From the NCBI GenBank assembly GCA_947629515.1, contig CANRDY010000004.1, positions 1-64,000 of the forward strand: a DNA stretch of 64,000 nucleotides. The letters are read 5' to 3'. The position numbers were made by a program, and so were the translations under genes. The notes under the pieces were generated by a model, which saw only the letters and a program-made list of their open reading frames with translations, ran no database searches and was not told the origin of the DNA. Shown piece after piece: positions 18,972-29,184 of the stretch. Positions within the stretch are counted from its first letter, which is position 1. Each line of letters opens with the position of its first letter. Origin of the DNA: an uncultured Clostridia bacterium. GTDB taxonomy: Bacteria > Bacillota > Clostridia > Christensenellales > Borkfalkiaceae.

Positions 18972-19960
18972 TTATCTTCGGGTCGTTCTTGCGGCTCCGA
19001 TTTTGCTTCACCCTTTTCGCGTTCGTCGCTTTCTCCCTCTTCTATTATTTTATGGGGAACCATGACGGGCACCGAATCCTTAAAATATGGGTTGACATGA
19101 ACGGTAACGTGTTTGACAAGGGGAAAATTACTCTCGATGCCCTTGTGCACTCCCTCCGCTATCGCATGGGCTTCAGAAAGGGGCAAATCCGCCTGACAGG
19201 CAATTTCGGCTATTACGTAAATTCTGTTGCCGAACATTCGCGTGAGCAGGCTGTCGACCTCGATGACGCCCTCACACGAAGAAATGAACGCCGATATTTC
19301 GTTTTGGGTCTTTTCGTCGCACGCTTCGTCGGTCATTTTTTCAATTGCGTTCCAAAAAATTCTGACCGCCGCAACGAGAATGAACACGCATATGACTATG
19401 CACGCGATACTGTCGAGAATGGGAACGCCGCACATTGCGCCCGCAACGCCGATAAGACTGCCCACTGAAGAGAGCGCGTCGGAACGGTGATGCCATGCGT
19501 CGGCGCGCAACGCGTCGGAATTTATCTTTTTTGCAACGGCGCGGGTGTACCAGAACATTGCCTCTTTAACCACGATCGAAACGGCGGCGGCGCAGATCGC
19601 CAACGCCCCGGGCGAAGCTATTTGCTTGTACGCGCCCGTTACAATATTTTCAATGCCAGTATAACCAATGCCCACGCCCGTCGCAAACAGCACAACGGCG
19701 AGCAGAATTGCCGCCACGCACTCAAACCGCTCGTGTCCGAACGGGTGCTTGTCGTCGGCTTTCTTTGAGGAGATCTTTATTCCTATTATAACAATTACGG
19801 TGGAGAAAACGTCTGAGGCTGAATGGACCGCGTCGGAAATGAGCGCGTAGGAAAGCGAGAATATTCCCACGAGCAATTTGAACAGCGTAAGCGCAAAGTT
19901 CAATGCAATTGTAACGACCGACGTTTTGACGGCGGCTTTTTCCATTGCGGTTGCGGACAT
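18968..19960 (-). CDS. Cation diffusion facilitator family transporter
   Basis: YALISDAVHSASDVFSTVIVIIGIKISSKKADDKHPFGHERFE and DAWHHRSDALSSVGSLIGV. Confidence 0.94.
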   Translation of the reverse strand: MSATAMEKAAVKTSVVTIALNFALTLFKLLVGIFSLSYALISDAVHSASDVFSTVIVIIGIKISSKKADDKHPFGHERFECVAAILLAVVLFATGVGIGYTGIENIVTGAYKQIASPGALAICAAAVSIVVKEAMFWYTRAVAKKINSDALRADAWHHRSDALSSVGSLIGVAGAMCGVPILDSIACIVICVFILVAAVRIFWNAIEKMTDEACDEKTQNEISAFISSCEGVIEVDSLLTRMFGNRIYVIAEIACQADLPLSEAHAIAEGVHKGIESNFPLVKHVTVHVNPYFKDSVPVMVPHKIIEEGESDEREKGEAKSEPQERPEDK

Positions 19961-20046
19961 TTTTACTCCGAATTTTCAATATAAACGTCAAAAAGAATTG
20001 ACAATATATTCATTTTAAAATATAATATTCAAGGTAATTAAATTTT

Positions 20047-20122
<76 letters not shown>

Positions 20123-20222
20123 TTTTGGCTTTTCGCTTATCCGCGGGAAGCCTTTTTTCACTCACCGATAAGCATTTTATTAATTCATTAAATTTATTAA
20201 TTCTTTAAATAATTTTAAAGTA

Positions 20223-20249
20223 CAAGCGGGCACAGAATTTGCCCGCTTG
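20223..20249. terminator. Hairpin with T-tract, putative terminator
   Basis: CAAGCGGGCA-CAGAATT-TGCCCGCTTG followed on + by GAAACAGGTTTTTTT. Confidence 0.6.
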
Positions 20250-20261
20250 AAACAGGTTTTT

Positions 20262-20738
20262 TTAACCTTTTCTTCTTGCCGTTGCAATTCTTATAACTCG
20301 TTTGGGCTTTGCGGGGGGAACTTCCTCCGCCTCGCTTCCCGCTGTCTCCGCGCTATCGGGCGCCTCAACGGGAACTTCCCCCGTCTCCGCGTTCTCGGGT
20401 TGAGCGTTGTCTGTTGGAACGCCGTCGGATTGGACGTTTTCCCCGCCCTCTTCTTCAACGCTTTGGGTCGTTTCTATATCTGCGGAGGGTGCAATTTCAA
20501 CGTAAACGCCCTCCAACTGCTTCATTTTGATATACGCCACGGCGCAAGGGTATTTTTTGCGCTTGTTGCAGGTATCGCAAAAAGGCGCGTATTCGCCGCA
20601 CAGATCTCTTCCGAGCGCGACGCTGCAAACGTACTTATCCTTGTCGATAGTCTCCTGAATGAGTTTAAGATTATCTTCGTTCAGCGTTGCGGGCATATTT
20701 TCGAGTAATTCCAAAGGCGCGTTGCTATCCCAATTCAT
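20262..20738 (-). CDS. Hypothetical protein: short Cys-containing domain plus Ala/Glu/Pro-rich tail
   Basis: MNWDSNAPLELLENMPATLNEDNLKLIQETIDKDKYVCSVALGRDLCGEYAPFCDTCNKRKKYPCAVAYIKMKQ...; tail compositionally biased. Confidence 0.7.
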   Translation of the reverse strand: MNWDSNAPLELLENMPATLNEDNLKLIQETIDKDKYVCSVALGRDLCGEYAPFCDTCNKRKKYPCAVAYIKMKQLEGVYVEIAPSADIETTQSVEEEGGENVQSDGVPTDNAQPENAETGEVPVEAPDSAETAGSEAEEVPPAKPKRVIRIATARRKG

Positions 20739-20800
20739 ATTAGTTCTCCGAATCTGACCATTTAATTATACTTATTTTTGCAATAAATTACAAGCGATTT

Positions 20801-21724
20801 TTATATCTCTTCAACCGTAAGCTGGGAAAGGATATCCTCGTATTTGCTCTTCATGAACGAAATGCTGTCGGGGGTGGTGACCGCCGCCGTGCCCGCCGCA
20901 ACGCCGTGCCTTAAAATCTCTTTAAGGTTATGACCCGAAGCAAGCGAACAAGTCGCCGCCGCAACCATAGCGTCGCCCGCGCCGAGCGTGGAGTTCATTG
21001 CAACGTTAACGCTCTTGCTGTAATAGCTTTGAACGCCGTCGGTGATGATCGCCCCGCCCTTGCCGAGCGAAAGCAACACGCGCTTTGCGCCCTTTTTGAT
21101 AAGCTCGTTGCAGCCCTCGAGCATTTCCCGACGGCTCGTAAAGCTCTTTTTTAAGGTTCGATCAAGCTCGTCTATATTTGGTTTAATAAGGTCTACGCCG
21201 CATTTTAGCGATTCAAGCAGCCTTTCGCCCTCGCTGTCGACTATTTTTTTGACGTTTTGGGGAACGGCGTTGAGTATCTTTGCATAATAGTCGGGCGACA
21301 TTCCCTTGGCAAGCCCGCCCGAAATTACCACCGCCTCGCACGCGGAAGAAAGGTTCTTTACAAGGGCGATAAGCTCCTCCTGCTTTTCTTCGCTAACGGC
21401 GGGGCTTACGTCGTCCACTTCGGTTAGCATCGACTTGTTGTCGATAAATTTATAATTTTCGCGCACCCGTCCTTTGCACCATACAAACTTGTAGGGCACG
21501 CCCTCTTTATGTAATTCCTGCTCGAAGCGGTTGCCGTTCTCCTCATACATAAAGCCCGTTGCAAAAACGTCCTTTTTAAGGCGCGCAATGCCCGTTGCAA
21601 CGTTCAACGCTTTCCCCGTAAAAAATACGCTTTTGTTGATAATTTTATGGGCTTTGCCCACGCTGAGGGAGTCGACCTCGATATTTACGTCTATGCAGGG
21701 ACTTAAACAAACTGTTAAAATCAT
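20801..21724 (-). CDS. 1-phosphofructokinase / PfkB-family sugar kinase
   Basis: MILTVCLSPCIDVNIEVD..., C-term NSTLGAGDAMVAAATCSLASG (GAGD). Confidence 0.88.
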   Translation of the reverse strand: MILTVCLSPCIDVNIEVDSLSVGKAHKIINKSVFFTGKALNVATGIARLKKDVFATGFMYEENGNRFEQELHKEGVPYKFVWCKGRVRENYKFIDNKSMLTEVDDVSPAVSEEKQEELIALVKNLSSACEAVVISGGLAKGMSPDYYAKILNAVPQNVKKIVDSEGERLLESLKCGVDLIKPNIDELDRTLKKSFTSRREMLEGCNELIKKGAKRVLLSLGKGGAIITDGVQSYYSKSVNVAMNSTLGAGDAMVAAATCSLASGHNLKEILRHGVAAGTAAVTTPDSISFMKSKYEDILSQLTVEEI

Positions 21725-21781
21725 ATCAAAACACCAAAAATTCAAATTAAAAGCCGCTTTAAAAGCGGCTCTTTGGTAACG

Positions 21782-22744
21782 TTACATTGAAATCATTTGA
21801 AGAGTCTCGTATAACTCGTAGTTAAACTTCTTCTTCATGCTTACAGCCTCTATGATATCCATATCGATAATTTCGTTTTTGTGAATACCGACGACCCTGT
21901 TGCCGATCCCGTCGTTCAAAAGCCTTACCGCTTTATTCCCGAACTGTGCCGCAAGCATTCGGTCGGCCATCGAGGGAGAACCGCCGCGCTGTATGTGTCC
22001 TATCGTAGTGGGTCGAACCGAATATGTCGTTACGGATTGAAGCTGTTTTGCAAATTCTTCAGCCGTGCAAACGCCCTCGGCAACAACAATTATATTGGAG
22101 TGCTTGCCGTTTGCCCTTGAACGGTTGATTTTCATAACGATATCGTCGAGGTCGAAAACGACTTCGGGAACAACTATGATCTCCGCGCCGCTTGCGATAC
22201 CCGCATAGAGCGCGATGTCTCCGCATCGTCTGCCCATTACCTCAACTACCGAAATTCTTTCGTGCGAGGTCATTGTATCGCGGAGCTTGTTGATAACGTC
22301 TATGCACGTGTTTACCGCCGTGTCGAAGCCGAGCGTGTAGTCGGTGTATTCGAGATCGTTGTCGATAGTTCCGGGAATACCTATGGTGGGAACGCCGTAT
22401 TCTTCGGAAAGGCATTTCGCCCCTCTGAACGAACCGTCGCCGCCTATGACCACAAGCCCGTCGATACCGCGAGATTCAAGCGTTTGCACAGCGCGCTTCT
22501 GCCCCTCTTTTGTGAGCATTTCCAAACAACGCGCCGTTCTCAGCTTTGTGCCGCCGCGTTGAACTATGTCCGAAACAGAGCGCATTTCAAGCGGTATCAT
22601 TTCGTCGTCGATAAGCCCTTGATAGCCGCGTTCTATTCCGTAAACTTCCATACCGAAATAAATCGCAGTGCGAACGACCGCCCTGATGCATGCGTTCATG
22701 CCGGGTGCGTCGCCGCCGCTTGTCAATAAGCCTATTCTCTTCAT
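21782..22744 (-). CDS. pfkA: ATP-dependent 6-phosphofructokinase
   Basis: MKRIGLLTSGGDAPGMNACIRAVVRTAIYFGMEVYGIERGYQGL; GTIDNDLEYTDYTLGFDTA. Confidence 0.97.
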   Translation of the reverse strand: MKRIGLLTSGGDAPGMNACIRAVVRTAIYFGMEVYGIERGYQGLIDDEMIPLEMRSVSDIVQRGGTKLRTARCLEMLTKEGQKRAVQTLESRGIDGLVVIGGDGSFRGAKCLSEEYGVPTIGIPGTIDNDLEYTDYTLGFDTAVNTCIDVINKLRDTMTSHERISVVEVMGRRCGDIALYAGIASGAEIIVVPEVVFDLDDIVMKINRSRANGKHSNIIVVAEGVCTAEEFAKQLQSVTTYSVRPTTIGHIQRGGSPSMADRMLAAQFGNKAVRLLNDGIGNRVVGIHKNEIIDMDIIEAVSMKKKFNYELYETLQMISM

Positions 22745-22806
22745 AGCAACCTCCGAACCTTTCTGCAAAACGCAATATTTGAAAGATCCATATCATTTCA
22801 CATTTA

Positions 22807-22835
22807 ATTATAACAAATTCTCTTTTAAATTACAA
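22807..22835 (-). promoter_or_regulatory. pfkA promoter
   Basis: Reverse strand TTGTAA - 17 nt - TATAAT. Confidence 0.65.
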
Positions 22836-22884
22836 CAGTTTTTGGTTATAATAATGTGAAAAGTTAAAGAATGTAAAAACACCG

Positions 22885-25800
22885 TTATTCGACGTATTTA
22901 ACGTCTTTTTGTTCGAGAAACGAGTACAACTCAGCCAAAAGTCCCCTGCAATAATTAAGCCCGTAAGGCAGTTTATATCTTTCGGAACCGCGGACTATTT
23001 TGCAGGTAACGTCGCCCTCGTAGTTGGTGAGCATATTCAAAAGCTCGTTGAACTCGTCGTCGCTCAGCGCGCCCGCGTTCAGCCAAAGCACAGGCTCGCG
23101 CACTTCCTCGCGGGGCTTATCGGCAGAACCCGCGTTTACTTCCTCGATATCGTCGATTATGCACGAAGCTCCCTTTTCGTCGTCAAGTTCGAGTTTTGCG
23201 CGGATCTTAACTATTTTATCGTTCGCGATAATTGCCTTATACCTTTCGAAAACCTGCGGGAAGCATACACATTCGATGCTTCCGTACACGTCCTCGAGAT
23301 TGAAGAACGCCATATACGCGTTTTTCTTGGTCGTGGCGCGCCGATACGAGGCTATTATGCCAGCCATAGTAATACGCATACCGTCATTTATTTGATTATA
23401 AACGCGGTTTCCGTCCTCATCTTCGACATAATCGTCTAAAAGCGAACAGTTGAACGTACATTCGGGGAACGCCGAAATATACTTTTCGAAGGGGTGACCG
23501 CTTACATAAACGCCGAGCACTTCTTTCTCTTTTGCAAGTTTTTCGTTAAGTTCGTATTCGGGAACGTCGGGATAGGTAACTTCAAGTTCTTCCTCTTCGA
23601 GGATATCGCCGAAAAAGCTCATCTGCGCACTGTTCTTCTGCTTGCCGATTATCTTTGCCCTTGCGCAGAGCGGCTCGTAAATTTCGGCAAGCTGGGCGCG
23701 CTTAACGCCCATTTCGTCGAACGCGCCCGAAAAGATAAGCCCTTCGACGAGCCTTGAATTGAGCGAACCCGCCGAAATGCCGTCCACCTGCTTTCCCGTA
23801 AGGGCGTTCGTACACCTCAACACAAAATCGGGGAAGTCCTTAAACAGCCCGTTCTGCGTTCTTTCTTCGATAATTACGTCGATTATTCCCTGCCCAACGC
23901 CTTTCAACGCCGAAAGCCCGAAGCGCACGCCGTCCTTTTCAACTTTGAACGCCGAACGGCTTTTGTTAATGTCGGGCGGGAGAACCTTATACCCCTTTTC
24001 TTTGAGATAAATAACGTATTTGGTTATTTCGTCTATTTTATTAAGGCGGTTATTCAAAAGTCCGCAGATAAATTCCTTACAGTAATACTTTTTGAGCCAT
24101 GCCGTCTGATAGGCGAGCGTTGCGTAAGCCGCCGCGTGCGACTTATTGAATGCGTAAGACGCAAAACTTTCCATATTGGTAAAGATATCTTTTGCGACAT
24201 TTTCGGGTATACCGTTAGCCACACAGCCCTTTATCGCGCTTCCGTTCGTATCGCTTACGCCGCCGTTAATAAATTTTTCCCTTTGAGCCATAAGCGTTTT
24301 TTTGTCTTTTTTGCCCATGGCGCGGCGCACAAGGTCGGCTTCCCCCAACGAGAATCCCGCAAGGTCCTGAAATATCTGCATGACCTGTTCCTGATAAACG
24401 GGTATGCCGTAAGTGACTTTGAGTATTTTTTCTTCGAGCGGGGTCGAGTAATTTATGGGTTCTTCGCCGTGCTTACGTCTGCAAAACGTGTCGATATTCT
24501 TCATAGGACCGGGACGGTAGAGAGAAATTCCCGCTATAAGATCTTCCAGACAGTCGGGCTTGAGCGTTCTCATAAACCTCTTCATTCCGCCCGCTTCAAG
24601 CTGGAACACGCCGTCGGTGTCGCCCTCCGAAATGAGGTTATACGCCCCCTCGTCCTTATAGCCGATTTGAGTGAAATCGATATCTCTGCCGAAGTCCTCT
24701 TTGATATAGTCGACGCATTTTTTAATGTCGGTAAGGGTGACGAGCGCAAGGAAGTCCATTTTCAACATTCCCAACGCCTCTATTTCCTTTGCAACGAACT
24801 GCGTGGTAATGTCCTCGCCGTTGCGCGAAAGAGGAACGTTGTCTGCTATCCTCTTTTGGCAAATAACAACTCCCGCGGCGTGCATACCCGTTTGTCTGGG
24901 CATACCCTCGATTTTGAGAGCCATATCGATGACCCTGTGCAGAGTTTCGTCCGTCTCGTATATTTCGCAGAACTCTTTGTTCCTCAACCCAGTAAGTTCA
25001 TCTAATTTAGCTTTGAGTTCGGTCTTTTTGTCCTCGTCGGTCTCGGCTTTATATTTTTGTTCGGCTTTGGGTATATTCCGCCCCAAAAGGTCGCTTATGG
25101 AGCTTTTTCCGTCCATTATTTTGGTCAATCTGTCGGTTTCGGAATATGGAACGCGCATAACTCTGCCGACGTCTTTTATTGAGTTCTTTGCCGCCATTGT
25201 TCCGAAAGTAACTATCTGGCAGACGTTCTCCTTTCCGTATTTGCGCCGAACATAATCAATCGTCTCCTCGCGCCTGTCCGTGCAGAAGTCGATATCGAAG
25301 TCGGGCATCGACACTCTGTCGGGGTTTAAAAAACGCTCGAACAGAAGGTCGTATTGTAACGGTTCAACGTCGGTTATTCCTATAGAATACGCAACAATCG
25401 AACTTACGCCCGAGCCTCTGCCCGGACCTACGGGTATCCCCTGCTCTTTCGACCAATTTATAAAGTCCCATACAACAAGGTAATAATCGGCATAGCCCAT
25501 GCCGCAAATTATTCCAAGCTCGTACTCCGCCCGATCAAGTTCCTTTTGCGTGGGCGTGCCGTACCTCTTTTTAAGCCCCTCGGCGGTGAGTTTGCGAAGG
25601 TACTCTTCCGAAGTCGAGCCGTCCTCGGGCGTGTACACGGGAATGAGGGTCTTGTCCTTTTCGGGATAGCCCTTTGCGTTGAGGTTGAACGCGGGTTCGT
25701 AAACTTTATCGGCGATCGCTCGCGTGTTGGCGATGGCTTTGGGATAGCTTTTGAAAAGCTCCGCCATTTGATCGCCCGTTTTGAAATAAAATTCCTGCGT

Positions 25801-26502
25801 CTGGAACTTCATTCTCTTGGGGTCGTCGAGCTGTTTTTTCATCTGTATGCACATAAGAACGTCCTGCATTTCTGCGTCGGACTTGTCGATATAGTGCACG
25901 TCGTTGGTAGCGACGAGTTCCACCCCGATTTCGTCTGCGAGCTTGACGAGCAAGGGCAAAACCCTTATCTCCTCTTCGATGTTGTGGTTCTGGATTTCGA
26001 TATAAAAATCCTCGCCGAACACGTCTTTGAGGTAGAGCGCAAGCTCTTTCGCCCCGTCGTAATCGCCGTTCAGAAGTCTGCGGGGAATCCCTCCCGCAAG
26101 GCACGCCGAAAGGCAGATCACCCCCTCGGAGTGCTCTTTCAAGACCTTGTAATCTATTTTCGGTTTGTAGTAAAAGCCGTCGACGAACGCCATCGAATCG
26201 AGCTGAACAAGGTTCTTATAGCCCGCTTTATTCTTTGCAAGCAATATAAGATGCTCGGCAGTGTTCGCCGATTTATCGTGCATATCCTTAGTAAGATAGA
26301 ATTCACAGCCAATTATGTACTTAATTCCCGCCGCAACGGCTTTTTCGGCAAGCTGGAGCGTGCCGTACATGTTGCCGTGATCGGTTATGCAAACGGTGTC
26401 GACGCCGTTCTTCTTGCAGTGTTCGATAAGATTATCGATCTTGCACGCGCCGTCGAGCAGCGAATATTCGGTATGAAGATGTAAATGCACAAAATCCGTC
26501 AT
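22885..26502 (-). CDS. dnaE: DNA polymerase III subunit alpha (DnaE type)
   Basis: FVHLHLHTEYSLLDGACKI PHP start; GPGRGSGVSSIVAYSIGITDVEPL; PDFDIDFCTDRREETIDYV. Confidence 0.97.
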   Translation of the reverse strand: MTDFVHLHLHTEYSLLDGACKIDNLIEHCKKNGVDTVCITDHGNMYGTLQLAEKAVAAGIKYIIGCEFYLTKDMHDKSANTAEHLILLAKNKAGYKNLVQLDSMAFVDGFYYKPKIDYKVLKEHSEGVICLSACLAGGIPRRLLNGDYDGAKELALYLKDVFGEDFYIEIQNHNIEEEIRVLPLLVKLADEIGVELVATNDVHYIDKSDAEMQDVLMCIQMKKQLDDPKRMKFQTQEFYFKTGDQMAELFKSYPKAIANTRAIADKVYEPAFNLNAKGYPEKDKTLIPVYTPEDGSTSEEYLRKLTAEGLKKRYGTPTQKELDRAEYELGIICGMGYADYYLVVWDFINWSKEQGIPVGPGRGSGVSSIVAYSIGITDVEPLQYDLLFERFLNPDRVSMPDFDIDFCTDRREETIDYVRRKYGKENVCQIVTFGTMAAKNSIKDVGRVMRVPYSETDRLTKIMDGKSSISDLLGRNIPKAEQKYKAETDEDKKTELKAKLDELTGLRNKEFCEIYETDETLHRVIDMALKIEGMPRQTGMHAAGVVICQKRIADNVPLSRNGEDITTQFVAKEIEALGMLKMDFLALVTLTDIKKCVDYIKEDFGRDIDFTQIGYKDEGAYNLISEGDTDGVFQLEAGGMKRFMRTLKPDCLEDLIAGISLYRPGPMKNIDTFCRRKHGEEPINYSTPLEEKILKVTYGIPVYQEQVMQIFQDLAGFSLGEADLVRRAMGKKDKKTLMAQREKFINGGVSDTNGSAIKGCVANGIPENVAKDIFTNMESFASYAFNKSHAAAYATLAYQTAWLKKYYCKEFICGLLNNRLNKIDEITKYVIYLKEKGYKVLPPDINKSRSAFKVEKDGVRFGLSALKGVGQGIIDVIIEERTQNGLFKDFPDFVLRCTNALTGKQVDGISAGSLNSRLVEGLIFSGAFDEMGVKRAQLAEIYEPLCARAKIIGKQKNSAQMSFFGDILEEEELEVTYPDVPEYELNEKLAKEKEVLGVYVSGHPFEKYISAFPECTFNCSLLDDYVEDEDGNRVYNQINDGMRITMAGIIASYRRATTKKNAYMAFFNLEDVYGSIECVCFPQVFERYKAIIANDKIVKIRAKLELDDEKGASCIIDDIEEVNAGSADKPREEVREPVLWLNAGALSDDEFNELLNMLTNYEGDVTCKIVRGSERYKLPYGLNYCRGLLAELYSFLEQKDVKYVE

Positions 26503-26512
26503 AAGTCCTTCC

Positions 26513-27481
26513 TCAATCCTGACCGAGCGATCTCGCTATTTCAAGAATTTTCCTCATTCTGTGGTTTAAGCAGCTTTTTGAAATTTTAAGCCTTTCGGCA
26601 AGCTCTTGCATAGAGGCGTTTTTGTCGGCAAGTCGGCAGACCGCCACGTCGAAGAGCAGTTTATCAAGGCTTTTTAAGCCTATCGTGCGTGAAATGACTT
26701 CGATCGCTCGCACCTGATTTACAGAAGCGGTCAGCGTTTTGTCGATATTTGAAACCGAACAATTATTGACTCTGTTCGCGTTGTTCTGTTTATCCTTCAT
26801 CTCCGCCAAATTGTTGAGTTTTTCGACCGAACGCGTACAGCCCATTATTGCGAGAAGTTCGGAAATAACCTCGTTACGCTTGACGTAGACGACGGCGGAA
26901 TCCTTGCGGGTGACGAGTTTTGCAAGAATATCGAAGTCCAACAGCAATTCACAGAACTCGCCCGCCGTTATTTTATTTTGAAAAACGACCTCGAAATGAT
27001 AGCCCGTGCGGCTGTACAGACCTTCGTCGGGTAAGGTACAGCTTCCGCCGCCCAAAAACGCGCCCTTCAAAAAAGCCGATTTAAGGTTCGGGACTTCGAT
27101 AAGTCTGTCGGCTATGCCGAACTCGGGCAGCTTTTGCGCGCCGTCAACTTTCAAAAGCCCCGCTTTTATCAAAAAATTCTCGGCTTCCGTGCCCAAACAT
27201 TCGAACGCGAGCTTGTCCCTCCCGCTCATCAAGTCGAATTTCGCGCCCGAAACTGTGAGATTGAGCGAAAAATTGCTTTCGAGAAGGTCGGTCGCAAGCT
27301 CTGCGGTTCTCTCGTTTTCGGTGATAATTTCGAAGCCGAACCTGCCTTCGCGTGAAAAAACCCCGCCCGAGGTTCTTATAAACGCCGAAAGCAAACTCAG
27401 CTTTTCTTCGTCCGAAAGCCCCGAACGTGCGGAGACGTTGGCTATTATTTCTTTTTTTATCTCTTCGGTAAAGCTCTGCAT
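26513..27481 (-). CDS. whiA: DNA-binding protein WhiA
   Basis: SFTEEIKKEI..., GAFLGGGSCTLP, RVNNCSVSNIDKTLTASVNQVRAIEVI, C-terminal HTH. Confidence 0.93.
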   Translation of the reverse strand: MQSFTEEIKKEIIANVSARSGLSDEEKLSLLSAFIRTSGGVFSREGRFGFEIITENERTAELATDLLESNFSLNLTVSGAKFDLMSGRDKLAFECLGTEAENFLIKAGLLKVDGAQKLPEFGIADRLIEVPNLKSAFLKGAFLGGGSCTLPDEGLYSRTGYHFEVVFQNKITAGEFCELLLDFDILAKLVTRKDSAVVYVKRNEVISELLAIMGCTRSVEKLNNLAEMKDKQNNANRVNNCSVSNIDKTLTASVNQVRAIEVISRTIGLKSLDKLLFDVAVCRLADKNASMQELAERLKISKSCLNHRMRKILEIARSLGQD

Positions 27482-27482
27482 T

Positions 27483-28259
27483 TTACAAATTTTTTTCCTT
27501 GTATTCGGAAAATCTGAACTTCGGCAGTCTGCCGTCGATGTTCTCTATGCTCTCCAAGGGCACTTCCGCCTCTTTCAAAAGCTCTTCGGCTATCTTAGTA
27601 TCTCCCACTCTGTCGGCGGAATGGGCATCGGAATCTATAACGAACTTAGCCCCGACCGAAGCCATAAGGTTGAGTTCTTCGGCGGAAACGTGTCGTTTTT
27701 TGGTGTTTATCTCGATATAAGTCCCGTAGTCGGCACAGCACTTCGCGACCTCTTCCAAATTGCAATAGCACTTGTAATTGATATGCGTAAGAATGTCGAC
27801 GGGGTTGTTTTTAATGAGGTTGATATACGCGCGGGTCGTGTTGTCGATTACCTTTTGCGAGGGCTTTTTCCCGAGCTTGTACGCGGCGTAGTTCTTCATC
27901 ATAATGTTGAACATGTCCGAAAAGCTCTTATATTTCAGCACTTCGTGGATACCGCAAAGAAAAATGTCGAAAAACTGCAAGTCATCGGGCTTCATATCGG
28001 TGTCGCCGTCGAGGGAAATGAGGTTGCTCTCCATTCCCATAAGCACTTTAACGCCCGTAAGTTTTTCTGCTTCAACGCATTCGTCGCGCAAATCGCCTAA
28101 ATTTTTTCGCTTTAAGCCGAAAAGCAAATGGTTGAACCCGTGGTCGGTGATGCCGATCTGCTGCAAACCTGCCTTTTTAGCGGCTTTAGCGTTCTCCAAA
28201 ACCGTATTTTTACCGTGTGAATACGGCGTGTGAGTATGAAAATCAGCCGTAAGTTTCAT
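27483..28259 (-). CDS. PHP-domain phosphoesterase (YcdX-like)
   Basis: MKLTADFHTHTPYSHGKNTVLENAKAAKKAGLQQIGITDHG; VIDSDAHSADRVGD. Confidence 0.88.
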   Translation of the reverse strand: MKLTADFHTHTPYSHGKNTVLENAKAAKKAGLQQIGITDHGFNHLLFGLKRKNLGDLRDECVEAEKLTGVKVLMGMESNLISLDGDTDMKPDDLQFFDIFLCGIHEVLKYKSFSDMFNIMMKNYAAYKLGKKPSQKVIDNTTRAYINLIKNNPVDILTHINYKCYCNLEEVAKCCADYGTYIEINTKKRHVSAEELNLMASVGAKFVIDSDAHSADRVGDTKIAEELLKEAEVPLESIENIDGRLPKFRFSEYKEKNL

Positions 28260-29142
28260 TAAAATCACCTATGTAAACGACCTCTTCTTCAAGCAAAACG
28301 CCCTTAATTTCGTAAACGCGCCTCTTGACGAAGCTGATAAGGCGGAAAATATCGTCGGAACTGCCGTTATTATTTATAATAAAGTTGGCATGTTTTTCGC
28401 TTACCTGCGCCCCGCCGAATTTATAACCTTTCAGTCCGCATTCTTCGATTAGCTTGCCCGCATATCCGCCGCGCGGATTTTTGAAAACGCAACCGCACGA
28501 TCTGCCTTTCGGCTGTTTGCTCCTTAGTTTCAAAACCTTTTTGATTTTGCTTGCAACCTTTTGACTTTCGCACTGCTCAACTTTGAGTTCAACGCTCAAA
28601 ATTAAGCAATTTATGTTACGCATAGTACTATGTTTATAGCCAAAATCACATAATTTTTGCGGGATTTTGCGTAATTTTCCGTCATAAAGCGTAACGCTGA
28701 CTATTTTATCGCCAATATAAGAATTTAACGCTCCTCCGTTCATAAAGGCAAGTCCGCCCACCGTTGCGGGTATTCCCGCCAAAAATTCCAACCCGCCAAG
28801 CCCGAAGTTTTTACAAAACTCCAAAAGACTTGCCACGGTAACGCCGCTCTGCGCCGTCAGCACTCCGCCGTTATAAGAAATGCTTTTTAAGTATTTGGTT
28901 GAAATTACACAACCGTCAAACCCCTTGTCGGAAGCGAGGATATCCGAACCCCGACCGAGCACAAAGAACTTGCGGTTTTGATTTATAAGGCTTTCAAAGA
29001 CCTTTACCGCCTCTTCTTCGCTTTGGGGGAAATACGCTATATCGGCGTTACCGCCCGCGCCGTAAGTGGTATTTTGCGATAAATCGAAGTTGCGCTCTTG
29101 CCTTATATCGCCGAGTTCGTCGCCCGAAAAACCGCCGCGCAT
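28243..29142 (-). CDS. murB: UDP-N-acetylenolpyruvoylglucosamine reductase
   Basis: NTTYGAGGNADIAYFP, GLEFLAGIPATVGGLAFMNGGA, RSCGCVFKNPRGGYAGKLIEECGLKG. Confidence 0.95.
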   Translation of the reverse strand: MRGGFSGDELGDIRQERNFDLSQNTTYGAGGNADIAYFPQSEEEAVKVFESLINQNRKFFVLGRGSDILASDKGFDGCVISTKYLKSISYNGGVLTAQSGVTVASLLEFCKNFGLGGLEFLAGIPATVGGLAFMNGGALNSYIGDKIVSVTLYDGKLRKIPQKLCDFGYKHSTMRNINCLILSVELKVEQCESQKVASKIKKVLKLRSKQPKGRSCGCVFKNPRGGYAGKLIEECGLKGYKFGGAQVSEKHANFIINNNGSSDDIFRLISFVKRRVYEIKGVLLEEEVVYIGDFNETYG

Positions 29143-29184
29143 ATTTCCACCTCATTTAATATCATTTTTTGCAACCTTTGTCAA

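Noticed and set aside
24136-25005. 289-aa + strand ORF opposite dnaE (and several others at 25546-26484, 22262-22729)
   Set aside because: Antisense shadows of dnaE/pfkA
27006-28100. 364-aa + strand ORF opposite whiA/PHP genes
   Set aside because: Antisense to two well-supported genes; composition not protein-like
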